Assembly (NCBI GenBank): GCA_965205995.1 | Contig: OZ242200.1 | Coordinates: 1,302,001 to 1,366,000 of the forward strand | Direction of reading: 5' to 3' | Length of the DNA stretch: 64,000 nt | Origin: MPNO01 sp965205995 | GTDB taxonomy: Bacteria; Pseudomonadota; Alphaproteobacteria; MPNO01 | Part shown: in pieces, positions 41,070 to 50,598 of the stretch | Position numbering within the stretch: position 1 is the stretch's first letter | How the letters are laid out: each line of letters starts with the position of its first letter | Translations under genes and position numbers: made by a program | The notes under the pieces: generated by a model | The model's input: the letters and a program-made list of their open reading frames with translations, nothing else | Told to the model about the DNA's origin: nothing | Databases searched by the model: none

Positions 41070-42200
41070 CTATTCGCCGAGCGCGGCCCGGACCTGCTCC
41101 TTGTTGGTCTCGAAGCCGACATTGGCGCCGAGCACCGACCAGGGATGCTTGAGATCTTCCTGCCAGAGGAGGGATTCCATGACGATGTTGAGCGGCTGGT
41201 CCTGGATGGTGAGCTCGTAGACCGCCTCGTCATAGGAGGCGTGGTTGTGGACCGCCCAGCCGGGCGCCGACAGCATCAGATCGCCCGCTTTCCACTCATA
41301 GACCTTGCCCTCGACGGTGGAGCGGCCGCTGCCCGAGAAATAGTAGTTGATCGCCGCCGAGACATGGCGGTGCGGTCGGTCGACGATCTTCGGCGGGCGC
41401 ACCGTCATGGTCGCGAAGAAGCTTGGCGTGGTGCCGTTGAAGCGCCCGGTCATCGGGTTGAACAGGAGATAGAGCCGCCGGCCGCGATATTCCTTGCCGA
41501 GCCCCTGGAGCTTGTCGAGCTCGCGCTTGACGTCCTGCCACGGCCAGTGCAGCGCCGGCGAATCGAGCGAATCGGGGTTGATCAGCGTCTCATAGGGCAT
41601 CAGCCAGGCGCCGCCGTCGGTCAACTGGAACGTGCCGTAGGGGTTGACGTCGCGCTCGTCGGGCAGCGCTTCCGCTGCTTCCTCGGCATCGCCGCCGACC
41701 GCCTCGATCGGCGCCGGCGGCTCCTCGTCGACGATGTGGACGTTCATCTTCTCCAACAGCGGCGCGTTCGAATAGGTGAGCCGGATCTGGACTTCGTCGC
41801 TGTCGTTGACGTGCCAGTAGGTCGCCATAGACGGGAAGTTCCAGACATCGTAGCGCGCAAACGGGATCCGCTTGCCGTCGACGATCGAATGGCCGCCGCC
41901 GCCGATGCAGAAATTGACCTGCGTCGAATTGTGCCGGATCGGCGCCGATTGCTCGCCCGGTCTGAGAACCTCCAGGGTGACGCGAACCCCGGGCTGGAGC
42001 CCCGGGCCGACGCCGAGCGTCTCCCAGTCCGGATGGGCGACGATCGAATGGCGCCTGCCGTTACCGGGCCGGTCGAGGTCGGCGAGACGCTCGACCTCGT
42101 CGTCGATCTCCTCCTTGGTGATGACGACCGGTTCCCAGAGATCGAGCTTCGGGGTGCCGTGCCCGCTGCGATCGATGAAGACGGCCTTTTTCTGCGTCAT
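41070..42200 (-). CDS. Bicupin protein (gentisate dioxygenase-like)
   Basis: A 376-residue two-cupin protein. The first barrel covers about 80-170 (RHNSTQVNFCIGGGGHSIVDG), the second about 265-360 (RPHRHVSAAINYYFSGSGRSTVEG, with AVHNHASYDEAVYEL). The RPHRH motif gives a metal site of the ring-cleaving type. Gentisate, salicylate or hydroxynaphthoate 1,2-dioxygenases share this plan. ATG 42200 is preferred. It is the first gene of the operon with a DHDPS-like lyase and sits where rpsM is usually found after adk. Confidence 0.72.
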   Translation of the reverse strand: MTQKKAVFIDRSGHGTPKLDLWEPVVITKEEIDDEVERLADLDRPGNGRRHSIVAHPDWETLGVGPGLQPGVRVTLEVLRPGEQSAPIRHNSTQVNFCIGGGGHSIVDGKRIPFARYDVWNFPSMATYWHVNDSDEVQIRLTYSNAPLLEKMNVHIVDEEPPAPIEAVGGDAEEAAEALPDERDVNPYGTFQLTDGGAWLMPYETLINPDSLDSPALHWPWQDVKRELDKLQGLGKEYRGRRLYLLFNPMTGRFNGTTPSFFATMTVRPPKIVDRPHRHVSAAINYYFSGSGRSTVEGKVYEWKAGDLMLSAPGWAVHNHASYDEAVYELTIQDQPLNIVMESLLWQEDLKHPWSVLGANVGFETNKEQVRAALGE

Positions 42201-42289
42201 GTCGGAACCTTTCCGATAGCATCGCCGGCGTGCCGGGCGGGTTGGGGGCAAACGGGGCAAGCGCCGGCAGCGGCTGGGGAATGGGAGGG

Positions 42290-42318
42290 AGCGTAGCCGT
42301 GGCTCCGGCGACGGTCAA
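42290..42318 (-). promoter_or_regulatory. Candidate promoter of the bicupin operon
   Basis: On the minus strand TTGACC (42313-42318) is separated by 17 bp from TACGCT (42290-42295). It begins one base after the adk stop, and transcription would start about 80 bp before the bicupin ATG. Confidence 0.4.
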
Positions 42319-42974
42319 TCAGGCGTTGAGCGCACCGACCGCCGCCTGGATCTGGGCGGACACATCGTCGATCGCGGCCATTCCGTCGACGGTTTCGAGA
42401 ATGCCGCGCTCGCGGTAATAGGGCAGAAGCGGCTCGGTCTGCGCGTGATAGGCGACCAGCCGCGTCTTGACGGTGTCCTCGTTGTCGTCGGGCCGCTGCC
42501 TGAATTCGGTCCCGCCGCAGCGGTCGCACACCCCGTCGGCGGCCGTCGGCTGTGAGCGGCGGTGATAGCCGGCGCCGCATCCCGCGCAGGAGAACCGCCC
42601 GGCGATGCGCTCGACCAGGACGTCGTCGTCGACCGCCATCTCGATCACCGCGTCGAGCCGCCTGCCCTTGCGCACGAGCATCTCGTCGAGCGCCTCGGCC
42701 TGCGCCGCGGTGCGTGGAAAACCGTCGAGGGTGAACCCGCCGGTACAATCCGGCTCGTCGATCCGCTGCTCGATCATCGACACCATGACATCGTCGGGAA
42801 CCAGCTCGCCGGCCTCCATGATCGACTTGGCGATCCTGCCGATCTCGCTGCCCGACGCCACCGCCGCGCGGAGCATGTCACCGGTCGAAAGCTGTACCAG
42901 CCCGTTGGATTCCTCCAGGCGCTGGGCCTGGGTGCCCTTGCCGGCGCCGGGCGGCCCCAACAGGATCAGGTTCA

Positions 42975-42975
<1 letters not shown>
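42319..42975 (-). CDS. adk: Adenylate kinase, zinc long form
   Basis: A 218-residue long-lid adenylate kinase. The P-loop is GPPGAGKGT (7-15), and DGFPRTAAQAEAL and RLVAYHAQTEPLLPYY follow. The lid carries C-x2-C (SCAGCGAGYH) and C-x2-C (CDRCGG), the zinc knuckle form. It regenerates ADP from AMP and ATP. Start overlaps the secY stop by one base. It is the last gene of the ribosomal block here; the usual rpsM-rpsK-rpoA-rplQ does not follow. Confidence 0.97.
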
Positions 42976-44315
<1,340 letters not shown>

Positions 44316-44318
44316 GGG

Positions 44319-44849
44319 CTAGTCTCCCGACCCTGCGCCGTCCGCACCCTTCGCGGCGTCCCCGTCCGATGACTTGGCCTTGGCGGGCGCCCCGGATTCG
44401 ACCGAGATGCTGCCCCCGGCCTTCTCCACCGCCGCGACCGCCGCCTTGGACGCGCCCGAGACCTGGAGAGTCACGCTGGCCGCGATCTCGCCCTTCGCGA
44501 GCACCCGGATGCCGTCCCGGAGGGTCTTGATCAGCCCCGCGGCGACCAGTGCCGCCTCGGTGATCGGCTGCTTGGGATCGATCTTGCCGGCATCGATCGC
44601 CGCTTGCAGACGGCCGAGATTGAGCACCCGGTAATGCTTGCGGAACAGGTTGTGGAACCCGCGCTTCGGCAAACGCCGGTGGAGCGGCATCTGGCCGCCC
44701 TCGAAGCCGAGTAGCGACACGCCGCTCCGCGCCTTCTGGCCCTTATGGCCCTTGCCGGAGGTCTTGCCCTTGCCCGAGCCGATGCCGCGGCCGACGCGCT
44801 TGCGCGCGCGTCTCGCGCCCGGGTTGTCGCGGAGTTCATTCAGCCTCAT
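44319..44849 (-). CDS. rplO: 50S ribosomal protein L15
   Basis: 176 residues. MRLNELRDNPGARRARKRVG and the Gly/Lys-rich GKGKTSGKGHKGQKAR are diagnostic of L15, which binds 23S rRNA late in assembly. The C-terminal tail after residue 150 is Ala/Lys/Asp/Gly-rich and longer than the roughly 145-160 residues common in the family. It follows rpmD by 42 bp, the longest gap inside the spc part. Confidence 0.97.
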   Translation of the reverse strand: MRLNELRDNPGARRARKRVGRGIGSGKGKTSGKGHKGQKARSGVSLLGFEGGQMPLHRRLPKRGFHNLFRKHYRVLNLGRLQAAIDAGKIDPKQPITEAALVAAGLIKTLRDGIRVLAKGEIAASVTLQVSGASKAAVAAVEKAGGSISVESGAPAKAKSSDGDAAKGADGAGSGD

Positions 44850-44891
44850 CGAGTCGCTCCCGGCCCCGGCATTGCGCGCCGCGGCATGTGT

Positions 44892-45092
44892 CTAGTCCCG
44901 CTCGTCCACCGACACCAGATGCGAGACCTTGCGGATCATACCGCGGACCGCCGGCGTGTCCTCGAGCTCGCGGGTGCGGTGCAGCTTGTTGAGCCCAAGC
45001 CCGATCAGCGTCGCGCGCTGGTCCTTCGGGCGGCCGATCGGGCTCTTGATCTGGGTGACGGTGACGGTGACGGTCTTGGGCTTCCTAGCCAT
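44892..45092 (-). CDS. rpmD: 50S ribosomal protein L30
   Basis: 66 residues, VTQIKSPIGRPKDQRATLIG and LGLNKLHRTRELEDTPAVRG being the conserved body. The N-terminus has a Thr-Val repeat (KTVTVTVTQ) encoded by a GTGACG repeat. It overlaps rpsE by 8 bp, so translation is coupled. Confidence 0.95.
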   Translation of the reverse strand: MARKPKTVTVTVTQIKSPIGRPKDQRATLIGLGLNKLHRTRELEDTPAVRGMIRKVSHLVSVDERD

Positions 45093-45693
45093 TGGCCTCG
45101 GCTCCCGCCGCCTGGCTGCGTGTGTCTTCGCCCGTACGACGGCCGATGATGTCGCCGATCTTCTTTCCGCGCCGCGCCGCGACCGAGCGCGGCGAATTCA
45201 GCCGCGACAGCCCGTCGAAGGTCGCCTTGACCATGTTGTAGGGGTTGGCGGTGCCGATCGACTTGGCGACGACGTCGTGGACGCCGAGGGTCTCGAACAC
45301 CGCGCGCATCGGCCCGCCGGCGATGATCCCGGTGCCCGGCGGCGCGGCGCGCAGCACCACCCGGCCGGCGCCGAAACGCCCGATGATGTCGTGATGCAAG
45401 GTCCGCCCTTCGCGCAGCGGCACCCGGATCAGCTTCTGCTTGGCCTGTTCGGTCGCCTTGCGGATGGCCTCCGGCACCTCGCGCGCCTTGCCGCTGCCAT
45501 AGCCGACGCGGCCCTTCGCGTCGCCGACCACCACCAGCGCGGCGAAACCGAATCGCCGACCGCCCTTCACCACCTTGGCGACGCGGTTGATGCTCACCAG
45601 CTTGTCGACGAGCTCGTTCTGCTCCGAATCGTCGGATCGGCGGTTGCCCCGGTCGGATCGGGAGCCGCGGTCGGATCGGGGACCTCGTGCCAT
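45085..45693 (-). CDS. rpsE: 30S ribosomal protein S5
   Basis: 202 residues. The S5 dsRBD-like domain starts at ELVDKLVSINRVAKVVKGGR, and the C-terminal domain has GNPYN-like IGTANPYNMVKATFDGL. S5 supports decoding accuracy and helicase activity at the mRNA entry. The first 27 residues are an Arg/Ser/Asp/Gly extension with RSDRG repeated (positions about 6-15), encoded by near-identical tandem 12-15 bp units. The rest is normal. Confidence 0.97.
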   Translation of the reverse strand: MARGPRSDRGSRSDRGNRRSDDSEQNELVDKLVSINRVAKVVKGGRRFGFAALVVVGDAKGRVGYGSGKAREVPEAIRKATEQAKQKLIRVPLREGRTLHHDIIGRFGAGRVVLRAAPPGTGIIAGGPMRAVFETLGVHDVVAKSIGTANPYNMVKATFDGLSRLNSPRSVAARRGKKIGDIIGRRTGEDTRSQAAGAEANG

Positions 45694-45702
45694 GTCAAAT
45701 CC

Positions 45703-46065
45703 TCAGAACGCGAGACCGCTCTCGCGGGCCGCTTCGGCCAGGGCCTTGACCCGGCCATGATAAACATAGGAGCCGCGGTCGAAGACGACCTCCTTGACCC
45801 CGTTGGCGACCGCACGCTCGGCGACGAGCTGGCCCACCTTTGCCGCCGCGTCCTTGTCGGCGCCGGTCTCGAGGCTTGAGCGCAACTCCTTCTCCTGGCT
45901 GGAGGCCGCCGCCAGCGTCCGGCCGGCGCGGTCGTCGATCACCTGGGCGGAAATATTCTTGTTCGACCGGTACACCGACAGCCTCGGCCGGTCGGCGTTG
46001 CGCTGCCTGAGCTGCCGCCGCACCCTGGCGCGGCGCTTGGCGGCGAGTTGAGATACGTTCGCCAT
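45703..46065 (-). CDS. rplR: 50S ribosomal protein L18
   Basis: 120 residues. RLSVYRSNKNISAQVIDD and VFDRGSYVYHGRVKALAEAAREGL-like ends define L18, which with L5 and L25 holds 5S rRNA. ATG 46065 follows GGAG at seven bases; a TTG three bases earlier is not needed. Nine bases from rplF and from rpsE. Confidence 0.96.
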   Translation of the reverse strand: MANVSQLAAKRRARVRRQLRQRNADRPRLSVYRSNKNISAQVIDDRAGRTLAAASSQEKELRSSLETGADKDAAAKVGQLVAERAVANGVKEVVFDRGSYVYHGRVKALAEAARESGLAF

Positions 46066-46074
46066 CAAACGCTC

Positions 46075-46608
46075 CTACTTCTTTTTGCCTTCCTTGCGGA
46101 CGATGATCTCGTTCGCATAGCGGATACCCTTGCCCTTATACGGCTCCGGCTTTCGATAGGCGCGGATCTCTGCCGCCACCTGGCCGACCTGCTGGCGGTC
46201 GATGCCGGAGACCGAGATTTGGGTCGGGCGCTGGCAGGCGATCGCGATTCCGTCCGGTATCGCGTGCCGGATTTCGTGGCTGTAGCCGAGCTGGAGCACG
46301 AGCTCCCTGCCGTCGATCGCCGCGCGGTAGCCGACCCCGTTGATCTCGAGATCGACCTTGAACCCTTCGCTGACGCCGGTGACGATATTCTGCAAGAGGC
46401 TCCTCGTGGTTCCCCACATCGAGCGGGCGCGCTTGGTCTGGCTGCGCGGCGCGACCGTCAGCTTGCCGTCGTCCTGGGTCAGGTCGACCTGGTCGGAGAG
46501 CGTCATCGAAAGCGCTCCGAGCTTTCCCTTCGCGCTCACCTCGCGCCCGGTGATCGCCACCTCGACGCCGTCGGGCAGGGTGACCGCCATTTGTCCCACT
46601 CGCGACAT
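46075..46608 (-). CDS. rplF: 50S ribosomal protein L6
   Basis: 177 residues with the two L6 repeats. SRVGQMAVTLPDGVEVAITG starts the first; the C-terminal block GIDRQQVGQVAAEIRAYRKP and EPYKGKGIRYANE is diagnostic. L6 lies by the sarcin-ricin loop and the factor-binding site. AGGAGG precedes the ATG. Length is normal. Confidence 0.97.
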   Translation of the reverse strand: MSRVGQMAVTLPDGVEVAITGREVSAKGKLGALSMTLSDQVDLTQDDGKLTVAPRSQTKRARSMWGTTRSLLQNIVTGVSEGFKVDLEINGVGYRAAIDGRELVLQLGYSHEIRHAIPDGIAIACQRPTQISVSGIDRQQVGQVAAEIRAYRKPEPYKGKGIRYANEIIVRKEGKKK

Positions 46609-46616
46609 GACGCCTC

Positions 46617-47015
46617 CTAGAACACCATGCAGAGGACTTCGCCGCCGACATTGGCGGCGCGCGCCTCGCCGTCAGACATCACCCCCTGCGGGGTGGACAG
46701 GATCGAGATACCGAGCCCGTTATAGACTGGCGCCAGATCCCTGATCTTGGAGTAGACCCGCCGCCCCGGCTTGGAGATCCGCTGGATTTCCCGGATCACC
46801 GGCTGGCCGTCATGGTATTTGAGCTCGATCCGGAGCTCCGAAATACCCTTCTTGAGTTCGGCCTCGCTGTAGCCGCGGATATAGCCTTCCCGCTGGAGCA
46901 CGTCGAGCACGTTGGTGCGCAGCCTGGAGGCCGGCGCGTCGATCGCCGTCTTTTGCGCCCGCTGGCCGTTCCGGATGCGGGTCAGCATATCGCCGAGAGG
47001 GTCGCTCATCGTCAT
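46617..47015 (-). CDS. rpsH: 30S ribosomal protein S8
   Basis: 132 residues. DPLGDMLTRIRNGQ at the start and GISILSTPQGVMSDGEARAA, then GGEVLCMVF, at the end are the S8 hallmarks. S8 binds the central domain of 16S rRNA and in E. coli represses the spc operon; whether it does here is unknown. ATG 47015 or the in-frame ATG 47009 could start it. Confidence 0.97.
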   Translation of the reverse strand: MTMSDPLGDMLTRIRNGQRAQKTAIDAPASRLRTNVLDVLQREGYIRGYSEAELKKGISELRIELKYHDGQPVIREIQRISKPGRRVYSKIRDLAPVYNGLGISILSTPQGVMSDGEARAANVGGEVLCMVF

Positions 47016-47028
47016 CGTTGCGATTCCC

Positions 47029-47334
47029 CTACCAACTCGACTTCACCATGCCCGGGATCAACCCGAAGGCGGCAAGCTCGCGCAGCGCGATCCGCGAAAT
47101 TCGGAACTTGCGGTAATAGCCGCGCGGCCGTCCGCTGAGCTCGCAGCGGTTGCGGACGCGCACCGCCGCGCCGTTGCGCGGCATCTTGGCCAGCTTGAGA
47201 CGGGCGTTGAACCGCTCCTCCATCGGCAGGTCGCGGTTGTTCGCGATCTCCTTATAGGCCTTGCGCTTCTCGCTGTCGCGGGCGGTCAGCCGCCGGCGCT
47301 TCATGTTTCTCTCTACGGCGCTCTTCTTCGCCAT
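47029..47334 (-). CDS. rpsN: 30S ribosomal protein S14, long zinc-free form
   Basis: 101 residues. MAKKSAVERNMKRR at the start and CELSGRPRGYYRKFRISRIA, LRELAAFGLIPGMVKSSW at the end. The long form lacks the CxxC pairs of the zinc version. S14 binds late in the 30S head. Standard for alphaproteobacteria. Confidence 0.97.
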   Translation of the reverse strand: MAKKSAVERNMKRRRLTARDSEKRKAYKEIANNRDLPMEERFNARLKLAKMPRNGAAVRVRNRCELSGRPRGYYRKFRISRIALRELAAFGLIPGMVKSSW

Positions 47335-47356
47335 CCGATCTTTCCCGGTCCTTACA

Positions 47357-47899
47357 TCAGTTCACGAAGGGAAACTGGAATCCCTTGAGCAGCGACCTCG
47401 CCTCGTCGTCGTTCTTCGCGGTGGTAACGACGATGACGTCCATGCCGCGCATCTGATCGACGGAGTCGTAGTCGATCTCTTGGAAGACAATTTGTTCCTG
47501 CAGCCCCATCGCGTAATTGCCATTGCCGTCGAAACTGGAGGACGACAGGCCGCGGAAGTCGCGCACCCTGGGAAGCGCGATGGTGATCAGCCGGTCGAGG
47601 AACTCGTACATCATCGCACGCCTCAGCGTGACCTTGACGCCGACCGGCATGCCCTCGCGCAGCTTGAACTGCGCGACCGATCTGCGGGCGCGGATGACGA
47701 CCGGCTTCTGGCCGGCGATCAGGGTCATGTCGCGCACGGCCGCTTCGATCTTCTTGGAATCGGCGACCGCCTCGCCTACCCCCATATTGAGGACGACCTT
47801 CTCCAGCTTCGGCACCTGCATGGGGTTGGCATAGCCGTACTGCTCCAGCAGCGCCGGCCGGACGACCTGTTGATAGTGTTCGTGAAGGCGAGTTGGCAT
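47357..47899 (-). CDS. rplE: 50S ribosomal protein L5
   Basis: 180 residues. NPMQVPKLEKVVLNMGVGEA, GLREGMPVGVKVTLR-like KLREGMPVGVKVTLRRAMMY, and the C-terminal VVTTAKNDDEARSLLKGFQF are diagnostic. L5 binds 5S rRNA and contacts the P-site tRNA. Ten bases after rplX. Confidence 0.97.
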   Translation of the reverse strand: MPTRLHEHYQQVVRPALLEQYGYANPMQVPKLEKVVLNMGVGEAVADSKKIEAAVRDMTLIAGQKPVVIRARRSVAQFKLREGMPVGVKVTLRRAMMYEFLDRLITIALPRVRDFRGLSSSSFDGNGNYAMGLQEQIVFQEIDYDSVDQMRGMDVIVVTTAKNDDEARSLLKGFQFPFVN

Positions 47900-47909
47900 G
47901 GTTCCGTCC

Positions 47910-48251
47910 CTAGTCGATCAACTCGCCGGACGCCTTGGCGAAGCGCACCTTGCGGCCGTCTTCCAGCATCCGGAAACCGGCGCGCGTCGGCTTGTCGGAA
48001 GCCGGGTCGAGCAACGCCACGTTGGAGACGTGGATCGGCGCCTCCTTCTCGACGATGCCGCCGGTCTGGGTCTGCGTCTGGCGCGTGTGGCGCTTGACGA
48101 CGTTGACGCTCTGGACGATCAACCGCCCTTCCTTCGGCATCACCTTCAGAACGCTGCCGCGCTTTCCCTTGTCGCGCCCGGTCAGCACGATGACGTTATC
48201 GCCCTTGCGAATACGCTTGATTCCGCCGCCGCTTTTCGCCGCCCGTCCCAT
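47910..48251 (-). CDS. rplX: 50S ribosomal protein L24
   Basis: 113 residues with the KOW motif IRKGDNVIVLTGRDKGKRG, followed by VNVVKRHTRQTQTQTGGIVE. L24 is an assembly initiator on 23S rRNA. One base after rplN, so translation is closely linked. Confidence 0.96.
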   Translation of the reverse strand: MGRAAKSGGGIKRIRKGDNVIVLTGRDKGKRGSVLKVMPKEGRLIVQSVNVVKRHTRQTQTQTGGIVEKEAPIHVSNVALLDPASDKPTRAGFRMLEDGRKVRFAKASGELID

Positions 48252-48252
48252 G

Positions 48253-48621
48253 TCACAGCACCTCCGGCGCGAGCGAGATGATCTTCATGTACTGCTTGGC
48301 GCGCAGCTCGCGGGTGACGGGGCCGAAAATACGCGTTCCGATCGGTTCGCCGGCCGGGGTGATCAGCACCGCCGCGTTGCGATCGAAGCGGATGGCGGTG
48401 CCGTCGGGCCGGCGGATTTCCTTCGCGGTGCGGACCACGACCGCCTTGTGGATGTCGCCCTTCTTCACGCGGCCGCGTGGGATCGCCTCCTTGACGGAGA
48501 CCACGATCACGTCGCCGACCGACGCCCAGCGGCGCCTCGAGCCGCCCAGGATGCGGATGCACTGGACCCGCCGGGCGCCCGAGTTGTCCGCTACGTCGAG
48601 ATCGCTTTCGGCCTGAATCAT
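48253..48621 (-). CDS. rplN: 50S ribosomal protein L14
   Basis: 122 residues. MIQAESDLDVADNSGARRVQ at the start and KAVVVRTAKEIRRPDG, FDRNAAVLI and PAGEPIGTRIFGPVTREL define L14, which sits at the subunit interface and contacts L19. Length exactly that of the family. Confidence 0.97.
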   Translation of the reverse strand: MIQAESDLDVADNSGARRVQCIRILGGSRRRWASVGDVIVVSVKEAIPRGRVKKGDIHKAVVVRTAKEIRRPDGTAIRFDRNAAVLITPAGEPIGTRIFGPVTRELRAKQYMKIISLAPEVL

Positions 48622-48628
48622 ACCGTCC

Positions 48629-48880
48629 TCACGTCGCCTCGGCGCCGGCGGATTCGTCGATCACCTCCCACCGCTTGGACCTCGACAGCGGCCGGCATTC
48701 GCGGATACGCACCACATCGCCTTCCTTGCACCTGTTCCCGGCGTCATGCGCCGAGAACTTGCCTGACCGGCGGATGATCTTCTTGTAGATCGGGTGTCGC
48801 ACCCGGCGTTCAACCCGGACCACGACGGTCTTGTCCATCTTGTCGCTCACCACGACGCCCTGCAGAACCCGTCTCGGCAC
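48629..48880 (-). CDS. rpsQ: 30S ribosomal protein S17
   Basis: 83 residues, GTG start at 48880, three bases after rpmC. PRRVLQGVVVSDKMDKTVVV, HPIYKKIIRRSGKF and DVVRIRECRPLSRSKRWEVI cover the OB-fold of S17, an early 16S rRNA binder. Confidence 0.96.
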   Translation of the reverse strand: MPRRVLQGVVVSDKMDKTVVVRVERRVRHPIYKKIIRRSGKFSAHDAGNRCKEGDVVRIRECRPLSRSKRWEVIDESAGAEAT

Positions 48881-48883
48881 CGC

Positions 48884-49090
48884 TCAGCCCTCCTGTTTGG
48901 CCGCGCGGCGGCGTTGGTTGATGACGGTCTGGATGCGCGCTATGTCGCGCCTGACCTCGCGTACCCTGGACGTCGCCTCGAGCTGCCCGCTGGCGCGCTG
49001 GAACCGGAGGTTGAGCGCTTCCCGGCGCAGCGCCCGGAGCGAATCGGTGAGCTCGTCGGGCGTCTTCTGCCTGACTTCCGCGGCCTTCAT
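48884..49090 (-). CDS. rpmC: 50S ribosomal protein L29
   Basis: 68 residues. MKAAEVRQKTPDELTDSLRA, NLRFQRASGQLEATSRVREV and RRDIARIQTVINQRR make the two-helix L29 by the peptide exit. The frame is open upstream within rplP, but ATG 49090, two bases after the rplP stop, is the family start. Confidence 0.95.
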   Translation of the reverse strand: MKAAEVRQKTPDELTDSLRALRREALNLRFQRASGQLEATSRVREVRRDIARIQTVINQRRRAAKQEG

Positions 49091-49092
49091 GG

Positions 49093-49512
49093 TCAATGGC
49101 CTCCAGCCAGGCGCTGCACGAAGCGGACGGGTATCGGCAGCTTCGCCGCGGCAAGGGAAAGCGCGCTCCGCGCGACATCGCCCGGCACGCCGTCGATCTC
49201 GAACATGATGCGGCCCGGCTTGACCCGGCAGGCCCAGTATTCCGGCGCCCCCTTGCCCTTTCCCTGACGCACCTCGGCCGGTTTCTGCGACACCGGGACG
49301 TCGGGGAAAATGCGGATCCACACCCGGCCCGAGCGCTTCATGTGGCGGGTGATGGCGCGCCGCGAGGCCTCGATCTGGCGCGCCGTCACCCGGCCCGGCC
49401 CCATCGCCTTCAACCCATAGGAGCCAAAATTGAGCGCGGTGCCCGCCTTGGCGTTGCCATGGATCCGGCCCTTATGGGCTTTCCTGAATTTCGTTCGCTT
49501 CGGGCTCAGCAT
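49093..49512 (-). CDS. rplP: 50S ribosomal protein L16
   Basis: 139 residues. MLSPKRTKFRKAHKGRIHG, FGSYGLKAMGPGRVTARQIE and RIFPDVPVSQKPAEVRQGKG are diagnostic. L16 helps place A-site tRNA. The conserved RQGKGKG loop that carries a modified Arg in some bacteria is intact. Confidence 0.97.
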   Translation of the reverse strand: MLSPKRTKFRKAHKGRIHGNAKAGTALNFGSYGLKAMGPGRVTARQIEASRRAITRHMKRSGRVWIRIFPDVPVSQKPAEVRQGKGKGAPEYWACRVKPGRIMFEIDGVPGDVARSALSLAAAKLPIPVRFVQRLAGGH

Positions 49513-49530
49513 CGCTCCGCACCTCTCCGC

Positions 49531-50208
49531 CTAGCGGGCGGTCTGCATTTCCTGGTTTGTCCTGTCGAGCGCCATCGGGTCGTGGGCCATGATTTCGCCC
49601 TTGAAGACCCAGACCTTCACTCCGCAGGTGCCGTAGGTGGTCCGCGCCGTCGCGATGCCGTAATCGACATTCGCGCGCAGCGTGTGCAGCGGCACGCGGC
49701 CTTCGCGGTACCACTCCATGCGCGCGATCTCGGCCCCGCCGAGCCGCCCGCCGCAGTTGATCCGGATCCCTTCGGCGCCGAGCCGCATCGCGGATTGCAC
49801 CGAGCGCTTCATCGCGCGGCGGAACGCGACCCGGCGTTCGAGCTGCTGGGCGATGTTCTCGGCGACCAGCTTGGCGTCGATCTCGGGCTTGCGGAACTCG
49901 ACGATGTTGATATGGACGTCCGAATTGGTCATCCGGGAGACGTCCTGGCGGAGCTTCTCGATATCGGCGCCCTTCTTGCCGATCACCACGCCCGGCCGCG
50001 CCGAATGAATGGTCACCCGCGCCTTCTTGGCCGGCCGTTCGATCACCACGCGGCTGACCCCCGCCTGGGCCAGGCGCTTGAACAAATACTCGCGCAGCCG
50101 GAGGTCCTCATGCAGCAGGTCGCCATATTGCGTATCGGCGTACCAGCGCGAATCCCAGGTGCGGTTGATGCCGACCCTGAGGCCAATCGGATTGGCCTTC
50201 TGACCCAT
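49531..50208 (-). CDS. rpsC: 30S ribosomal protein S3
   Basis: 225 residues. MGQKANPIGLRVGINRTWDS, the KH domain VTIHSARPGVVIGKKGADIE, and the C-terminal IRINCGGRLGGAEIARMEWY with YGTCGVKVWVFKGE. S3 lies at the mRNA entry tunnel. ATG overlaps the rplV stop by one base. Confidence 0.98.
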   Translation of the reverse strand: MGQKANPIGLRVGINRTWDSRWYADTQYGDLLHEDLRLREYLFKRLAQAGVSRVVIERPAKKARVTIHSARPGVVIGKKGADIEKLRQDVSRMTNSDVHINIVEFRKPEIDAKLVAENIAQQLERRVAFRRAMKRSVQSAMRLGAEGIRINCGGRLGGAEIARMEWYREGRVPLHTLRANVDYGIATARTTYGTCGVKVWVFKGEIMAHDPMALDRTNQEMQTAR

Positions 50209-50597
50209 CAGGCGTTTTCCTCTTCTTCTTCGCGCTCGCGCACCACGACGGTGAGATTGCTGAACGGCTTTTCCACCCGTCCGACCCGCCCGCGGGCGCG
50301 CGCACGGAATCGTTTCATCGCGAAGCTGCGTCCGACAAAGGCTTCGGCGACGACCAGCCGGTCGACATCGAGCTGGTGGTTGTTCTCGGCGTTGGCGATC
50401 GCCGATTGCAGGACCTTGCGGACATCCCCCGCGACGCGGCGGCGCGAAAAGGAGAGCGCGGTAAGCGCGCGCGAGGCATCCATGCCGCGGATCATCTGGG
50501 CGAGCAGGTTCAGCTTGCGCGGGCTAACATGGACGGCCTTGAGATAGGCCATCGCCTCGTTCTCGCCGAGACGCCTGGATGTCGCGGGCTTGCCCAT
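50208..50597 (-). CDS. rplV: 50S ribosomal protein L22
   Basis: 129 residues. LKAVHVSPRKLNLLAQMIRG, AIANAENNHQLDVDRLVV and the tunnel-loop region FRARARGRVGRVEKPFSNLT are conserved. L22's loop lines the exit tunnel. There is a short 15-residue N-terminal extension and a Glu-rich C-terminus (REREEEEENA). Confidence 0.96.
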   Translation of the reverse strand: MGKPATSRRLGENEAMAYLKAVHVSPRKLNLLAQMIRGMDASRALTALSFSRRRVAGDVRKVLQSAIANAENNHQLDVDRLVVAEAFVGRSFAMKRFRARARGRVGRVEKPFSNLTVVVREREEEEENA

Positions 50598-50598
50598 C

